Shown here in pieces: positions 13,665-22,743 of a DNA stretch of 23,010 bases. The stretch is from IMG/VR virus record IMGVR_UViG_3300047480_000822, positions 1-23,010 of that record, one strand, 5' to 3'. The translations under genes were made by a program, and so were the position numbers. Source of the stretch: a virus. Under the pieces are notes generated by a model, which saw only the letters and a program-made list of their open reading frames with translations, was not told where the DNA came from and ran no database searches. Each line of letters starts with the position of its first letter. Position 1 is the first letter of the stretch.

Positions 13665-16600
13665 ATGGTATTACCTAGAGATTTTCGCTATAGAGGACCG
13701 GAAAGTTCAGCTGTATTACGGACGTGTTGGTACAAGGGTCTCATATCCTGATGTTGAAAATGATATTCTTGGAAGATTATTCAACATGTTTAAAAACGTT
13801 GGTGTTGAAGTATTTGGTGGTAATGAAGATTTATATAAACAAAGTCTTGTAAGAAATTTATCAGATCCTCTCACTAAAAATACTAAAGGTTTTACAGATA
13901 TCTATGGATCAGTTAATACTCAACTTGCGGCTTATGGAAGATTTGAAGAAAACTATAGATTAGCTATACAAAGAGAATTGTCAAATACATCTGGTCTTTC
14001 TGTTTTGAGAAGAAGGCAACTGCAATCGGCACTAGACCCAAAATCATCTATTGATTTAAATTTAATAAATTCTTTAACAGAAAGAAGAACAGTATTAGAC
14101 ACATTAATGAATGATGTTATTAAGCCACAGGCTATGATAAGAAATTTTGGTCTTCCAGGAATATATCTACCATCGTCAAACCCCAATAGATTAACAGCTA
14201 AATTAGCAGTAAGCACAGAAGCTGGGTACGAACCAATACTTGACATACTTCAACAAGCTACTTTTTCTATAGATCCACGAAAAGAAGTTGGAGCATTACG
14301 TTCATTTAGAATTTCTACAACTTCTTTACCATCTTTAGCTGAACTTCGAGAAAGAGTTAATAGAGCAAGAGTTGCTGGAAGCGGACACCTAAATGTAGGG
14401 TCGCTACCAGCAGGGGCAAAACTATTTTTTGGAGACACAGAAACTACTGGTGTTACAGATATAGATATTGTAAGATCAATATCAATGAAAGAAGGGTCAA
14501 TTGGAGAAGTTGGAGGAGTAAGACAAATAACATTAAATCCTTCAGTTGAGCTTGGATCAAGATTTAAAACAGCGGAATTATCAGGCTATGTAGCTGCAGA
14601 CCCACATGATCTAAGAAGGGTAACTGGCCTTGATGAAGCTGTTATAGCAAGAGAAACAAAATTTGGCACCAGTGCTAGAGCTGGAATAGATCCAGCAAAT
14701 ATATTTGATTTAAAAACAGCAGCTGGAAGAGCTCAAGCAAAATCTTATTATGAAAATCTTTTTTCTAGGCTTTCTGCAGACGATTCCTACTTCGTTGCAT
14801 ACAACGGTCAATTTGACGTTGGATTGATGGCAAGATCAGCTAGGTCAGTCAATGCCGATGAAGCAATAATTGGCAGATTTGAGCAAAGAATGAGAAATGG
14901 TGGTTTAGTTGACGTTTTAGGTCTTGTAAAAGAAAGATTAAACAATCAATTAGCAAGTAGAATAGCTAGTTCTGGCCTTGGCCCAAACGAAAGAGCAGTC
15001 TTAGGTATTCAAACTTTATTGTCAGATCAAGCACTTAGTCAGGCTAGGTTAGCTGGAGAAGCAGTAAAACCATTTGGTTTGGAAAACGTCATTCAATCTA
15101 CAAATTTTCTAGAAATTCTTGGCAGAGAAGCTGAAGCTGGAAATGAAGAAGCTATGGAATTATTTAGAGTATTATCAACCAGTCAAGCATCTCACATTGA
15201 CACGACAGACACAATGGTAACTAAAAAAACAATAGAATATCTACAGCAATTAGATTGGTTAGATGATTCATCTGCAGGCAGTTTAAGCGAAAGTACGCTA
15301 AATGGTATAAACGCAATTAGAATAAACACCCAATCTTCAAGGGCTATTGTTGCAACAGTAAACTTGGCAGATCCAAGATATTTGCCAGAAGTTGTGTATA
15401 GACATTTATTGGAAACTCAAGCAATTAATAACGTTCAATTAGATTTACCGCTAGCATCGGTAGTACCAGGCGCTGAAGGTGGATCAGCTAGATTAAAATT
15501 TGATCCAGATACTGGTTCATTTAGATTATTTACTCCAGGAGAAGATCCATTAGTGCAAACATCCATGGATTTACCAGATGGTTTTGGTGATCCAAGAGCA
15601 TTTATTAGAAGACATTTAGAAAGAATTAGATCATTAGGTATTGAAGATGAATTACCAGTAAATCAACCAACTATACAAACATTAGGTATAACTCCAGTTC
15701 AAGCCAGAAATATTACTGAAACAAACGCTATACTAATGGGAGGAAATTTTAATACAGCCGCAGGTTCTCTTACAGAAGAAGTAAATAAAGCAGCACTAAT
15801 AGATGCGCTTGGATCAACTAGAGAACATATTGGTTATAATACAATGGATGATCCAACTGGTGTACCGCCAGGGATAGCTAGACTGATGAGAAGTCCTCAT
15901 GATCCAGTTTCTCAAGCTGCACGTCAAGCGTATAGAGATACTTTATCAAAAATAGGAATTGCTTCCGCATCGATGGATCCAAGAGTTAGATCTACAATGG
16001 TTGGAATTTCTGAAATAACTTCTGATCTAACAGCTCAAAATGTTGAGATGATAGAATCAGCAATGCGACCACTTGTTCCAGGAGGAGACGCAGCAGAAGT
16101 GTCAGCAAGAGCACTTGCATTCCAAGATCAGCTAAAAATTAATGCAAGATATTTAAGTGATCTAGAAACAATTACCGTAAGATCACAAAAAGCAATTGTT
16201 GCAACTGACAATATAGCACTTTTGCCACAAACAATTCTAGAGCAAGCTGAAACCTTAGATGAAGCAGGAAATAGGGTTGCATTCTTTAGTGACCAAGCAT
16301 TAAATTCAAGATCAAATAGAGTAAGATTTTCTATAGCAAATAGAGCATCAGAAGAAGTAAACCCAACAGTCAACTTAATTTATGGTGGTGGAGTAAAAGA
16401 AGGAAGCGCAGCAGCAAGAAGAGCAAGTGTTGAAGCTGAAAGTATTTATGATGTAACAAGTAGATTTTTAGCTTCTGGCAGTCCAGAAGAAATGCAAGCT
16501 GCAGGTTTAAACACCGCCGAACAAATAGCTGAACTAAGAACTATCTTTGCTGGAGCAAGAGAAGCAGAAGGAGCAGAAGCTTTTGAAAAGTTTAGACAGC

Positions 16601-17343
16601 TTTATTTTGAAAGAGGCGTTGGTATTGGAACTATAGAAAAAGGAGAAGGTGCTGAGGGAGTGGTCAGCATGTTAAGAAGTTTAATCGGCTCTGTACAAGC
16701 AGAGTCTGACGAACTTTTACTACAAAAAGGCGCAGAACTTGAATTAGCTGGAATTAACAGAGAGTTTGCTACGCTATATCCCAGATTAAGTGACGAAGCT
16801 CATAGAGAAGCAGCAAGAGTTGGGACTGACGCAGCCAGTGATTTAGTTAGAGGAGCTTCTGCAACTTCAAGATTAGAAAGATTTAAATCTATTTTAAGAG
16901 AAGCTTCTCAAGATACAGGTTTATTTCCTGCCATACGCTCAAGATTTAGTAGAGTAAGGGTAGATGACGGTATTGGGGGAACTGGAATACTTGCAGATAG
17001 GCTAGCAAGAGATGAGCGTATAAGAAATAAAATTATGGCAATGAAACCAAGTATTTATACGGCTATTGCAGGTGTAGCAGCCCTTAGTGCTGGTTACTAT
17101 ATAGGAAAAAAGAGTCAACAAAATGAATTATATAATGAAGTTATGGAGGCTCAACCAACAGAAAATAATATTGGTCAAATGTCAATAAGGGATTTTAATC
17201 AGGTTAATCAACAGATTACAGCCCAAAATTCTGCAAGAAGAGACCCATTGGTTACAGCTGGGGTTGTTGGTAATTTAGATAGAAATAAAGTTTCTCATTA
17301 TAAAATGGGACCAGGAAAATACAATCACCTATACGGTTCATAA
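13665..17343 (+). CDS. 1225-aa virion-type protein with DEDDh exonuclease motifs, +1 shift at CGGA
   Basis: The ATG at 13665 has AGAGG upstream and lies 12 bases after the previous stop. This frame ends after 28 codons; a +1 step at CGGA 13719-13722 joins it to the 1185-codon frame from 13786, whose own ATG lacks an SD. Residues 253-515 show the three motifs of DnaQ/RNase T-type exonucleases: FFGDTETTG (Asp257, Glu259), VAYNGQFDVG (Asp384) and HIDTTD (His510, Asp515). The rest is long, Ala/Arg/Glu-rich and helical, with a hydrophobic segment near the end (AIAGVAALSAGYYIG). It may be an injected virion protein that carries a nuclease; that is inference. The motif spacing is wider than usual, so inserts are likely. 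No other in-frame CGG occurs in it. Confidence 0.85.
13719..13722 (+). other. Recoding site 2: CGGA, +1
   Basis: The context is GCT GTA TTA CGGA CGT GTT. The start at 13665 fixes the upstream frame, and the long downstream frame fixes the other. Both frames are open through this stretch, so position relies on the CGG pattern. Without the shift translation ends at 13751 after 28 residues. Confidence 0.65.
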
Positions 17344-17352
17344 GAGGTAAAA

Positions 17353-17886
17353 ATGATTAGGGTAGGGAAAAAGGCCGCAATTGCGGCAGGAGCTTATTTT
17401 GGCTATAAGGCAATACAGGGTTTTGGTGGAGAAGTAGCTCCAGCAATGACATCTGCTGCTATGGATATAGCTTTTGACGATCCAGAAGCAGACAGAGCAG
17501 TTTTAGGGACTGACCTAACACCTTCAATGGCAATTATGGCTAGTGGCATACCTGTTGCCTCACAGGTAGCTAGAACAAGAAACTTAGGAAGAACTGGTTA
17601 TAATACTGGCGCAGTAGGCGCTGCTGCAGGCATTGGAATTGCAACTGGCATAGGTGTAGCTGGCGGAAGAAGATTTATGGGCGGTTTAAGAGGCTCAATA
17701 ATTGGCGGAGCAATCGGCGCTGCTGTGGGAGTTGCTGGAGTAATTGACAACACTGTTGGAGTGGCAAGAAAAAATTCGCAAATAATGAGTCAATCACCAT
17801 ATTATAATCAATCGCTATTGACTGCGGATAGACTAAACGCAACCGGCAACATAGTGTTTGGTATGCATAACGGAAGAAGAGGCTAA
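17353..17886 (+). CDS. 177-aa glycine-zipper membrane-type protein
   Basis: The ATG at 17353 follows AAGAGG. The protein is Gly/Ala-rich with three or four hydrophobic stretches (KKAAIAAGAYFGYKAI; VGAAAGIGIATGIGVAGG; SIIGGAIGAAVGVAGVI). Glycine zippers of this kind pack helices in membranes and occur in phage ejection proteins. Its TAA overlaps the next ATG by one base, so the two genes are coupled. Function is inferred from composition. Confidence 0.75.
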   Translation: MIRVGKKAAIAAGAYFGYKAIQGFGGEVAPAMTSAAMDIAFDDPEADRAVLGTDLTPSMAIMASGIPVASQVARTRNLGRTGYNTGAVGAAAGIGIATGIGVAGGRRFMGGLRGSIIGGAIGAAVGVAGVIDNTVGVARKNSQIMSQSPYYNQSLLTADRLNATGNIVFGMHNGRRG

Positions 17887-19283
17887 TGGCCGTAGATCCA
17901 GTTACTGGAGTTGAAACTCCATTTATTTTTGATATGGCAGAGTCTATACCTGGCATATCAACTACCGCAATGTTTAACGCGGGAAGATATTACAGAACAC
18001 TATTAAATCGGTGGTAGATTTGATGTTGCTGCTGGAACTACCGGAAGAAAACTTGCCAGAGCTCAAAGAATGGGCTCATTTGTAGGAGATGCACCAGTTG
18101 CCAGATCAAGAAGCATGTTTTTTGGTGGAAATTCTAGGATTGGTCCATTAAGAAGAGCCGCAGAAAGAAGGGCAGCAAAAGCAGGCACAACACCATTTTT
18201 AAGACAGTCTGTAGCTTCAAACTTAAGCCCAAGAGGATTTGGAAGACTTAATAGTCTTACATCTTTAACTGGACAAAAATCTCTTGGGTTCTACACTCCA
18301 TTTCAAGGGATGTCTGGCTTTGCTGACTTAGCAATGAAAAATAGAAGGAGCAGTGTATTCTGGCGGTGTTCTTGGTAGAATGATGACAATAAGTAATCTT
18401 TTTGATATTGAGTCAACTATAGCAAAAGCTGGTGGCATAGATGCCGTAAGAGGCGGCGCTGGTGGGACTAAAGCAGCAAGAGCTTTATCACAAAGAACTT
18501 CAATTGTTCAAAATATTGGTAGGGTACAAAACCTTGCAAATCCTGGTGCTGTTATAGATGCAGCAAGAATAGCGCCAAGAGGCCCACTTGGTGCTACAAC
18601 ATCTGCTGAAAGATTAGCAGCCTCCAGAGCAGCAATGGCATCCTCCATAGCAGATGATCCAATGAAAGCTGTTGCTTCAACAATGACAAGAGGAGAACTA
18701 AGCAATAGATTAACTGGATATTTCGCAGGTGCAATTAACCCAGCTTTGATGACAGAAGCACAAAGCGCAATGGTCAGATCAGTTATAACAAAAATTGCTG
18801 GAAGCGAAGGAGCTGCAGCAAGTGCTATCAGCACATTTATGGATGATTTTGGAAAAACTGGAAAATACGCTGGATCAATAACAAGTAGATTACGACGGAA
18901 CTGGAAAGCTAGCCAGCATGACCGCAGAGTATCTTGGTGCAGGAGGTTCAAAAATGGTTGCAGCAAAGTTTGCTGGCAGAGCCGCTGTTCAAGGTTTAGG
19001 TGCAATAGCAAAACCATTAAATGTTTTAGCAACAGGTCAATTAATATATGATATTTCCAAAGGTGCTGGTAAAATAGTTGCTGGAGGTGTGAATCTCGCC
19101 AAAGAAGCAGTTAAATCAATGCAAGGGTCAATGAACAAACCAATGTTTGGAGCAGGTTTTAAAGATAATGAAATAGCCGCAACATCAAGATCAAGAGGCG
19201 TTATGGCTATACAAAATTCAAGACTTAATGCAAGAAGCCTACTTGGCTCAGAAGCTGCTATGATGGCAGCACACTTTGGGTAA
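17886..19283 (+). CDS. 464-aa virion-type protein encoded through three +1 shifts at CGGW
   Basis: Four successive pieces in frames 0, +1, +2 and 0 read as one protein: 17886-18008, 18013-18363, 18368-18895 and 18900-19283, joined at CGGT 18009, CGGT 18364 and CGGA 18896. The ATG at 17886 overlaps the previous stop (TAATG). The joined product is Ala/Gly/Arg/Ser-rich and similar in style throughout, with a hydrophobic C-terminal part (GLGAIAKPLNVLATGQLIY). That continuity of composition across the joints is why I treat it as one gene rather than three broken ones. Without shifts only 43 residues would be made. It is probably an internal virion or ejection protein, by composition and position next to the terminase. 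No motif is recognised. Confidence 0.78.
18009..18012 (+). other. Recoding site 3: CGGT, +1
   Basis: The context is CTA TTA AAT CGGT GGT AGA. The downstream frame has a TAA at 18004-18006 and the upstream frame a TAG at 18015-18017, so the switch must fall within AAT CGG TGG. This is the tightest site and it contains the CGG. Confidence 0.82.
18364..18367 (+). other. Recoding site 4: CGGT, +1
   Basis: The context is GTA TTC TGG CGGT GTT CTT. The switch window is 18338-18375, bounded by TGA 18335-18337 and TAG 18376-18378. It also contains an AGG at 18346 that could be the slip point, but an AGG at 14014 is read in frame without a shift, so CGG is preferred. Confidence 0.65.
18896..18899 (+). 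other. Recoding site 5: CGGA, +1
   Basis: The context is TTA CGA CGGA ACT GGA. The downstream frame is closed by a TAA at 18879-18881. The upstream frame stays open to 19051, but its protein there turns Cys/Trp/Arg-rich, unlike the gene, while the shifted frame continues the Ala/Gly-rich style. Confidence 0.68.
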
Positions 19284-19288
19284 TTATT

Positions 19289-21163
19289 ATGAGTTCAACA
19301 TTAAAAAATAAAACAACAAGATTTAGAGAAAGTCTTGAAAAACTTTCAAGAGAAGATCTTATTGATATAATAAGACTTCAAGACCCAGAAACTGTAAAAC
19401 AAATAAATAGAATTGAATGGGTATTTAAAAATAAATTAAATCATTTAGCTTGGGCAAATGGAGAGCCAATTTTAGAAAGGCCTTTAACAAACAGAGAGTT
19501 AGCTCTTTTAATTGATGAACCTTTTGAGATTGATCAAGAATTATTAGAAGCTGGAATATCTGCAGAGTATCAAAGGCAGATACACGTAGCAAAAGATCCA
19601 TGTATCTGGGCAAAACAATTTCTTGACGCAGAAACAAGAGTATATCAAACTTTGATTTTGCGTGACCCAGCATTAAGAAAAGTTTTAAGAGCTGGTCGTC
19701 GTTTAGGAAAAACATTTAGTATGGCTATCGCATTGCTGCACTATAGTTATACTCACAAAGATGGTAGATGTCTTGTTATTGCACCTATGAAATCTCATGT
19801 TGAATTAATTTATCAAGAAATAGTCAGACTTGCTTCTAAAAATGAAATAGTACTTAATTCAATTACTAGAAAAGTAACTAGTCCGCAATTTATGATTCAA
19901 TTTTCTAATGGATCAACAATTAGATTCTTTACTTCCGGTATGCGTTCAGGTGGAAAGTCAGACGTAGCTCGTGGTCAGGAAGCACACGTAATTGTTTTAG
20001 ACGAAATGGACTACATGCATGCTGATGACCTAGACGCATTGTACGCTATGCTACAGAAAACCGCAGAAGATCAGCCAGATAAAGTTCTTATTGGTGCTTC
20101 TACTCCAACTGGTAGAAGAGAAAGGTTTTGGGAATGGTGTAGATCAGAAAGATTTAAAGAGTTTTGGTTTCCATCTTACTGCAACCCATTTTTTAGCAAA
20201 GAACAAGAAGATGAATTTAGAGAACAATATTCTGAAATTGGTTATAGACATGAAATAGAAGCAGACTGGGGTGAAGACGCAGAAGGTGTATACCCAAGAA
20301 AATTTGTTGATAAAGCTTTTGTTGATCCAGGTTGGGATTATAGGGCAGAGGTAACTTCTGCAAGAAATTTCTATACCATTGGTGTTGACTGGGACAAGTA
20401 CGGAGCAGGAACAAACATCGTTGTACTTGAGGTATGTTCTGATTCATATGAAGAAGAAAGATTTAGAAATAAAGTAAAAATCTGCTACAGAGAAGAAATA
20501 CAAAAATCAGAGTATACTCTCACAAAAGCAGTTCAAAGAATTGTAGAACTTAATTCTATATTTCAACCAAAACATATATACGTTGACAGAGGATATGGAG
20601 AAGTGCAGGTAGAACTTCTACATAAATATGGTGTTGAAAATCCAGCTAGTGGGCTAAGAGAGAAAGTAAAAGGCGTAAGTTTTAGTGAGACAATTGATAT
20701 TAGAGATCCATATACTAAACAAATAGTTAAAAAAGAAATTAAACCATATATGGTTGATAATCTTAGGCAGTATCTAGAAAAAGAAGTTTTAAATATTTCT
20801 GAAAGAGACACAGAGATATATATGCAGCTGATTTCTTATGTTGTTTTAAGAACAACTCAGACAGGAAGACCTGTTTTTGAAGCTGGAGGGTCAGCAGTAG
20901 ATCACGCTCACGATGCCCTAATGTTAGCGCTTTTAGCAATAACTGAAAATTATAATGATTTACATAAAGCCAAATTTGCAACTAGAACAGAAAGTTTTTC
21001 AAATACATTTTTTATGCCACAACTTAAAAAAAGTAATGAAGATGATGATAAAATAGATAGCAAGATTCCATCTAGAGCGGATGCATTGTTGCCAGCAAAA
21101 TTTGGATATAAAAAATCTTTTAGAGCAAGACCAAACGCATCTATAAAAAGAAAGACATTTTAA
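19289..21163 (+). CDS. terL: Terminase large subunit
   Basis: This is a clear TerL of 624 aa. The ATPase part has Walker A AGRRLGKT (Lys141, Thr142), Walker B VIVLDEMDYM (Asp238, Glu239) and the coupling motif GASTPTGRR. The nuclease part has three acidic sites: IGVDWDKYG (Asp367), IYVDRGYGE (Asp433) and VDHAHDALM (Asp538, Asp542). TerL pumps DNA into the prohead with ATP and cuts the concatemer. Residues 1-110 form a helical N-terminal extension. The basic C-terminal tail (RARPNASIKRK) may contact the portal or DNA. It has no in-frame CGG. It starts five bases after the previous gene ends and has a weak SD. Confidence 0.95.
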   Translation: MSSTLKNKTTRFRESLEKLSREDLIDIIRLQDPETVKQINRIEWVFKNKLNHLAWANGEPILERPLTNRELALLIDEPFEIDQELLEAGISAEYQRQIHVAKDPCIWAKQFLDAETRVYQTLILRDPALRKVLRAGRRLGKTFSMAIALLHYSYTHKDGRCLVIAPMKSHVELIYQEIVRLASKNEIVLNSITRKVTSPQFMIQFSNGSTIRFFTSGMRSGGKSDVARGQEAHVIVLDEMDYMHADDLDALYAMLQKTAEDQPDKVLIGASTPTGRRERFWEWCRSERFKEFWFPSYCNPFFSKEQEDEFREQYSEIGYRHEIEADWGEDAEGVYPRKFVDKAFVDPGWDYRAEVTSARNFYTIGVDWDKYGAGTNIVVLEVCSDSYEEERFRNKVKICYREEIQKSEYTLTKAVQRIVELNSIFQPKHIYVDRGYGEVQVELLHKYGVENPASGLREKVKGVSFSETIDIRDPYTKQIVKKEIKPYMVDNLRQYLEKEVLNISERDTEIYMQLISYVVLRTTQTGRPVFEAGGSAVDHAHDALMLALLAITENYNDLHKAKFATRTESFSNTFFMPQLKKSNEDDDKIDSKIPSRADALLPAKFGYKKSFRARPNASIKRKTF

Positions 21164-21166
21164 ACT

Positions 21167-22741
21167 ATGGCACAATATGGAATAGGACAACCAAACCCAG
21201 TTGAAAGTGCCTTTTCTAACTATGTAGAAACGTCTGGAAGTTTATCATCCCTTCAGGAAAAACAAGATATATTAAATGCAACAAGTACCGTAAACACAAC
21301 TGGAAAATATGTTACTGAATTTTCTCAAACTTCAATTTCAGATGTCAGATCAAATGTATATTATTCAGAATCAATAATAACTGAACTACTTGCAGAAATA
21401 GAAGAAAATTTAAAAAAAGTAAAGATTAACGCATACGCAAATATAGAGCTAGAAAAAGCTCATAAAGCGGTTTGGAAAGACGCTACAAAGCATGCAGAAA
21501 TAGCAAAAAAAATGAATCTTCCTGCGTACATTCCATACGAAGAGTACTCCTACGCGTCAGAGCACTTATGCAGATCTTGTAGAGATTTAGTAAAAAACTA
21601 TGATCTTTCTATTAGCCACACAACGTTTGGCCACTTAATAGAAATTAAAAAAATTATTTCATTTATTAGAAATGAAGTAATGATTATAAGAAATATAGTT
21701 ACGCACCATTTAGGGGAGGCTTACAAAGATGAGACAGAAGGTGAAATTGCCAAATATTTATCTGATTGGGCCAAAGCAGCTACGCATTATACGAAACAGT
21801 TGGCCAAAGAAATTATTACGCCAGCCGCAACAATACCAGAAGTAGAAATAGAAAAAATATCAAAGACACACGCAGCACAGTTTCAATCCTTTTTTGCCCT
21901 TAAAGTAAATTCGTATACAGCTGAAATACAAACTCTTTCAAACCTACTAAAAAGAGACTGTGTTGATATAGCTCAAACATTTTATTCAAATTACTTGCTC
22001 CCAGCAATGTCATTTAAATCAAATGTAATAGAACCACTTATTTTTGATTTCACAACAACACAAATATCACAAGAGTGCCCAACACTTGCTGGAGAAATTG
22101 TAACTGCAAGCAATTCAGTGACAGGAAACCTTGGTTCTGTAACTACTGACTATTTAGAAAGAAGAATTCAATTCTCAGCCAGAATGGATGCCCTAATACA
22201 AAACATAGTTTTAAAAAGAAGATATGTGAACTATATAGTCCAGTTAGAGTCAATTGCGATCCAAAGAGTAAGACTTCTTTCAACCGAAGAAGATGAAAAT
22301 ATAGAAGTATACAAAAATATATTCAATACAATACCAGTTGATTCTGAAAAAAGAAATAGTCTAAGGTCTTCACACTCTCAATTAGACGACTTAGATGAAG
22401 ATGCACACCCTCAATATCTCAGAAGAGATGGCGGTACAATAACTGGAAATATTCAGTTAGCTCCAGGGGCCAGTATTGGCGGAATGGATATTGGGACTCA
22501 TACTCACTCAGGTATTGACGGATCAGCGCCAATTAGCGCAAAAAGTATAGACTATTCTTCGGCTAGAGATGACTACTATGCGTCTGTTGGAGCATTGCCA
22601 TATTCTAATATTGTTTTAACTAGTTTAGAGCAGAGCGTTGTTATTGGCGGAGGCCTTTATTTTGATGCCACATTCGAAATAGAAATTGATGATGATAAAA
22701 TGAATTCGTATGAATTTGAAATATTGTATAATGAGATTTAA
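21167..22741 (+). CDS. 524-aa tail-fibre- or collar-like structural protein
   Basis: The ATG at 21167 is three bases after the terminase stop. Residues 1-390 are largely helical with few motifs. From about residue 400 it shows a phage fibre signature: DEDAHPQYLRRDGGTITGN, then GTHTHSGIDGS, like the 'HPQYL..DGGT.TG' joints before trimeric fibre domains. The last 60 residues are beta-rich. It probably forms an oligomeric structural part of the tail, neck or baseplate; the helical N-terminal half is not recognised. Confidence 0.8.
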   Translation: MAQYGIGQPNPVESAFSNYVETSGSLSSLQEKQDILNATSTVNTTGKYVTEFSQTSISDVRSNVYYSESIITELLAEIEENLKKVKINAYANIELEKAHKAVWKDATKHAEIAKKMNLPAYIPYEEYSYASEHLCRSCRDLVKNYDLSISHTTFGHLIEIKKIISFIRNEVMIIRNIVTHHLGEAYKDETEGEIAKYLSDWAKAATHYTKQLAKEIITPAATIPEVEIEKISKTHAAQFQSFFALKVNSYTAEIQTLSNLLKRDCVDIAQTFYSNYLLPAMSFKSNVIEPLIFDFTTTQISQECPTLAGEIVTASNSVTGNLGSVTTDYLERRIQFSARMDALIQNIVLKRRYVNYIVQLESIAIQRVRLLSTEEDENIEVYKNIFNTIPVDSEKRNSLRSSHSQLDDLDEDAHPQYLRRDGGTITGNIQLAPGASIGGMDIGTHTHSGIDGSAPISAKSIDYSSARDDYYASVGALPYSNIVLTSLEQSVVIGGGLYFDATFEIEIDDDKMNSYEFEILYNEI

Positions 22742-22743
22742 TT

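Noticed and set aside
14014-14016. AGG as a second recoding codon
   Set aside because: This in-frame AGG is followed by hundreds of codons in the same frame, so AGG is read normally. The AGG at 18346 is therefore not needed to explain site 4.
10870-18899. Simple sequencing indels in homopolymers
   Set aside because: None of the five sites is in a homopolymer run, all have the same sign and the same CGGW string. A systematic error specific to this string cannot be excluded without reads and is listed as the main alternative.
10870-18899. Pseudogenes decaying by frameshift
   Set aside because: Downstream motifs, including every catalytic residue of the AAA+ protein, are intact, there are no extra stops, and all changes are +1 at one codon.
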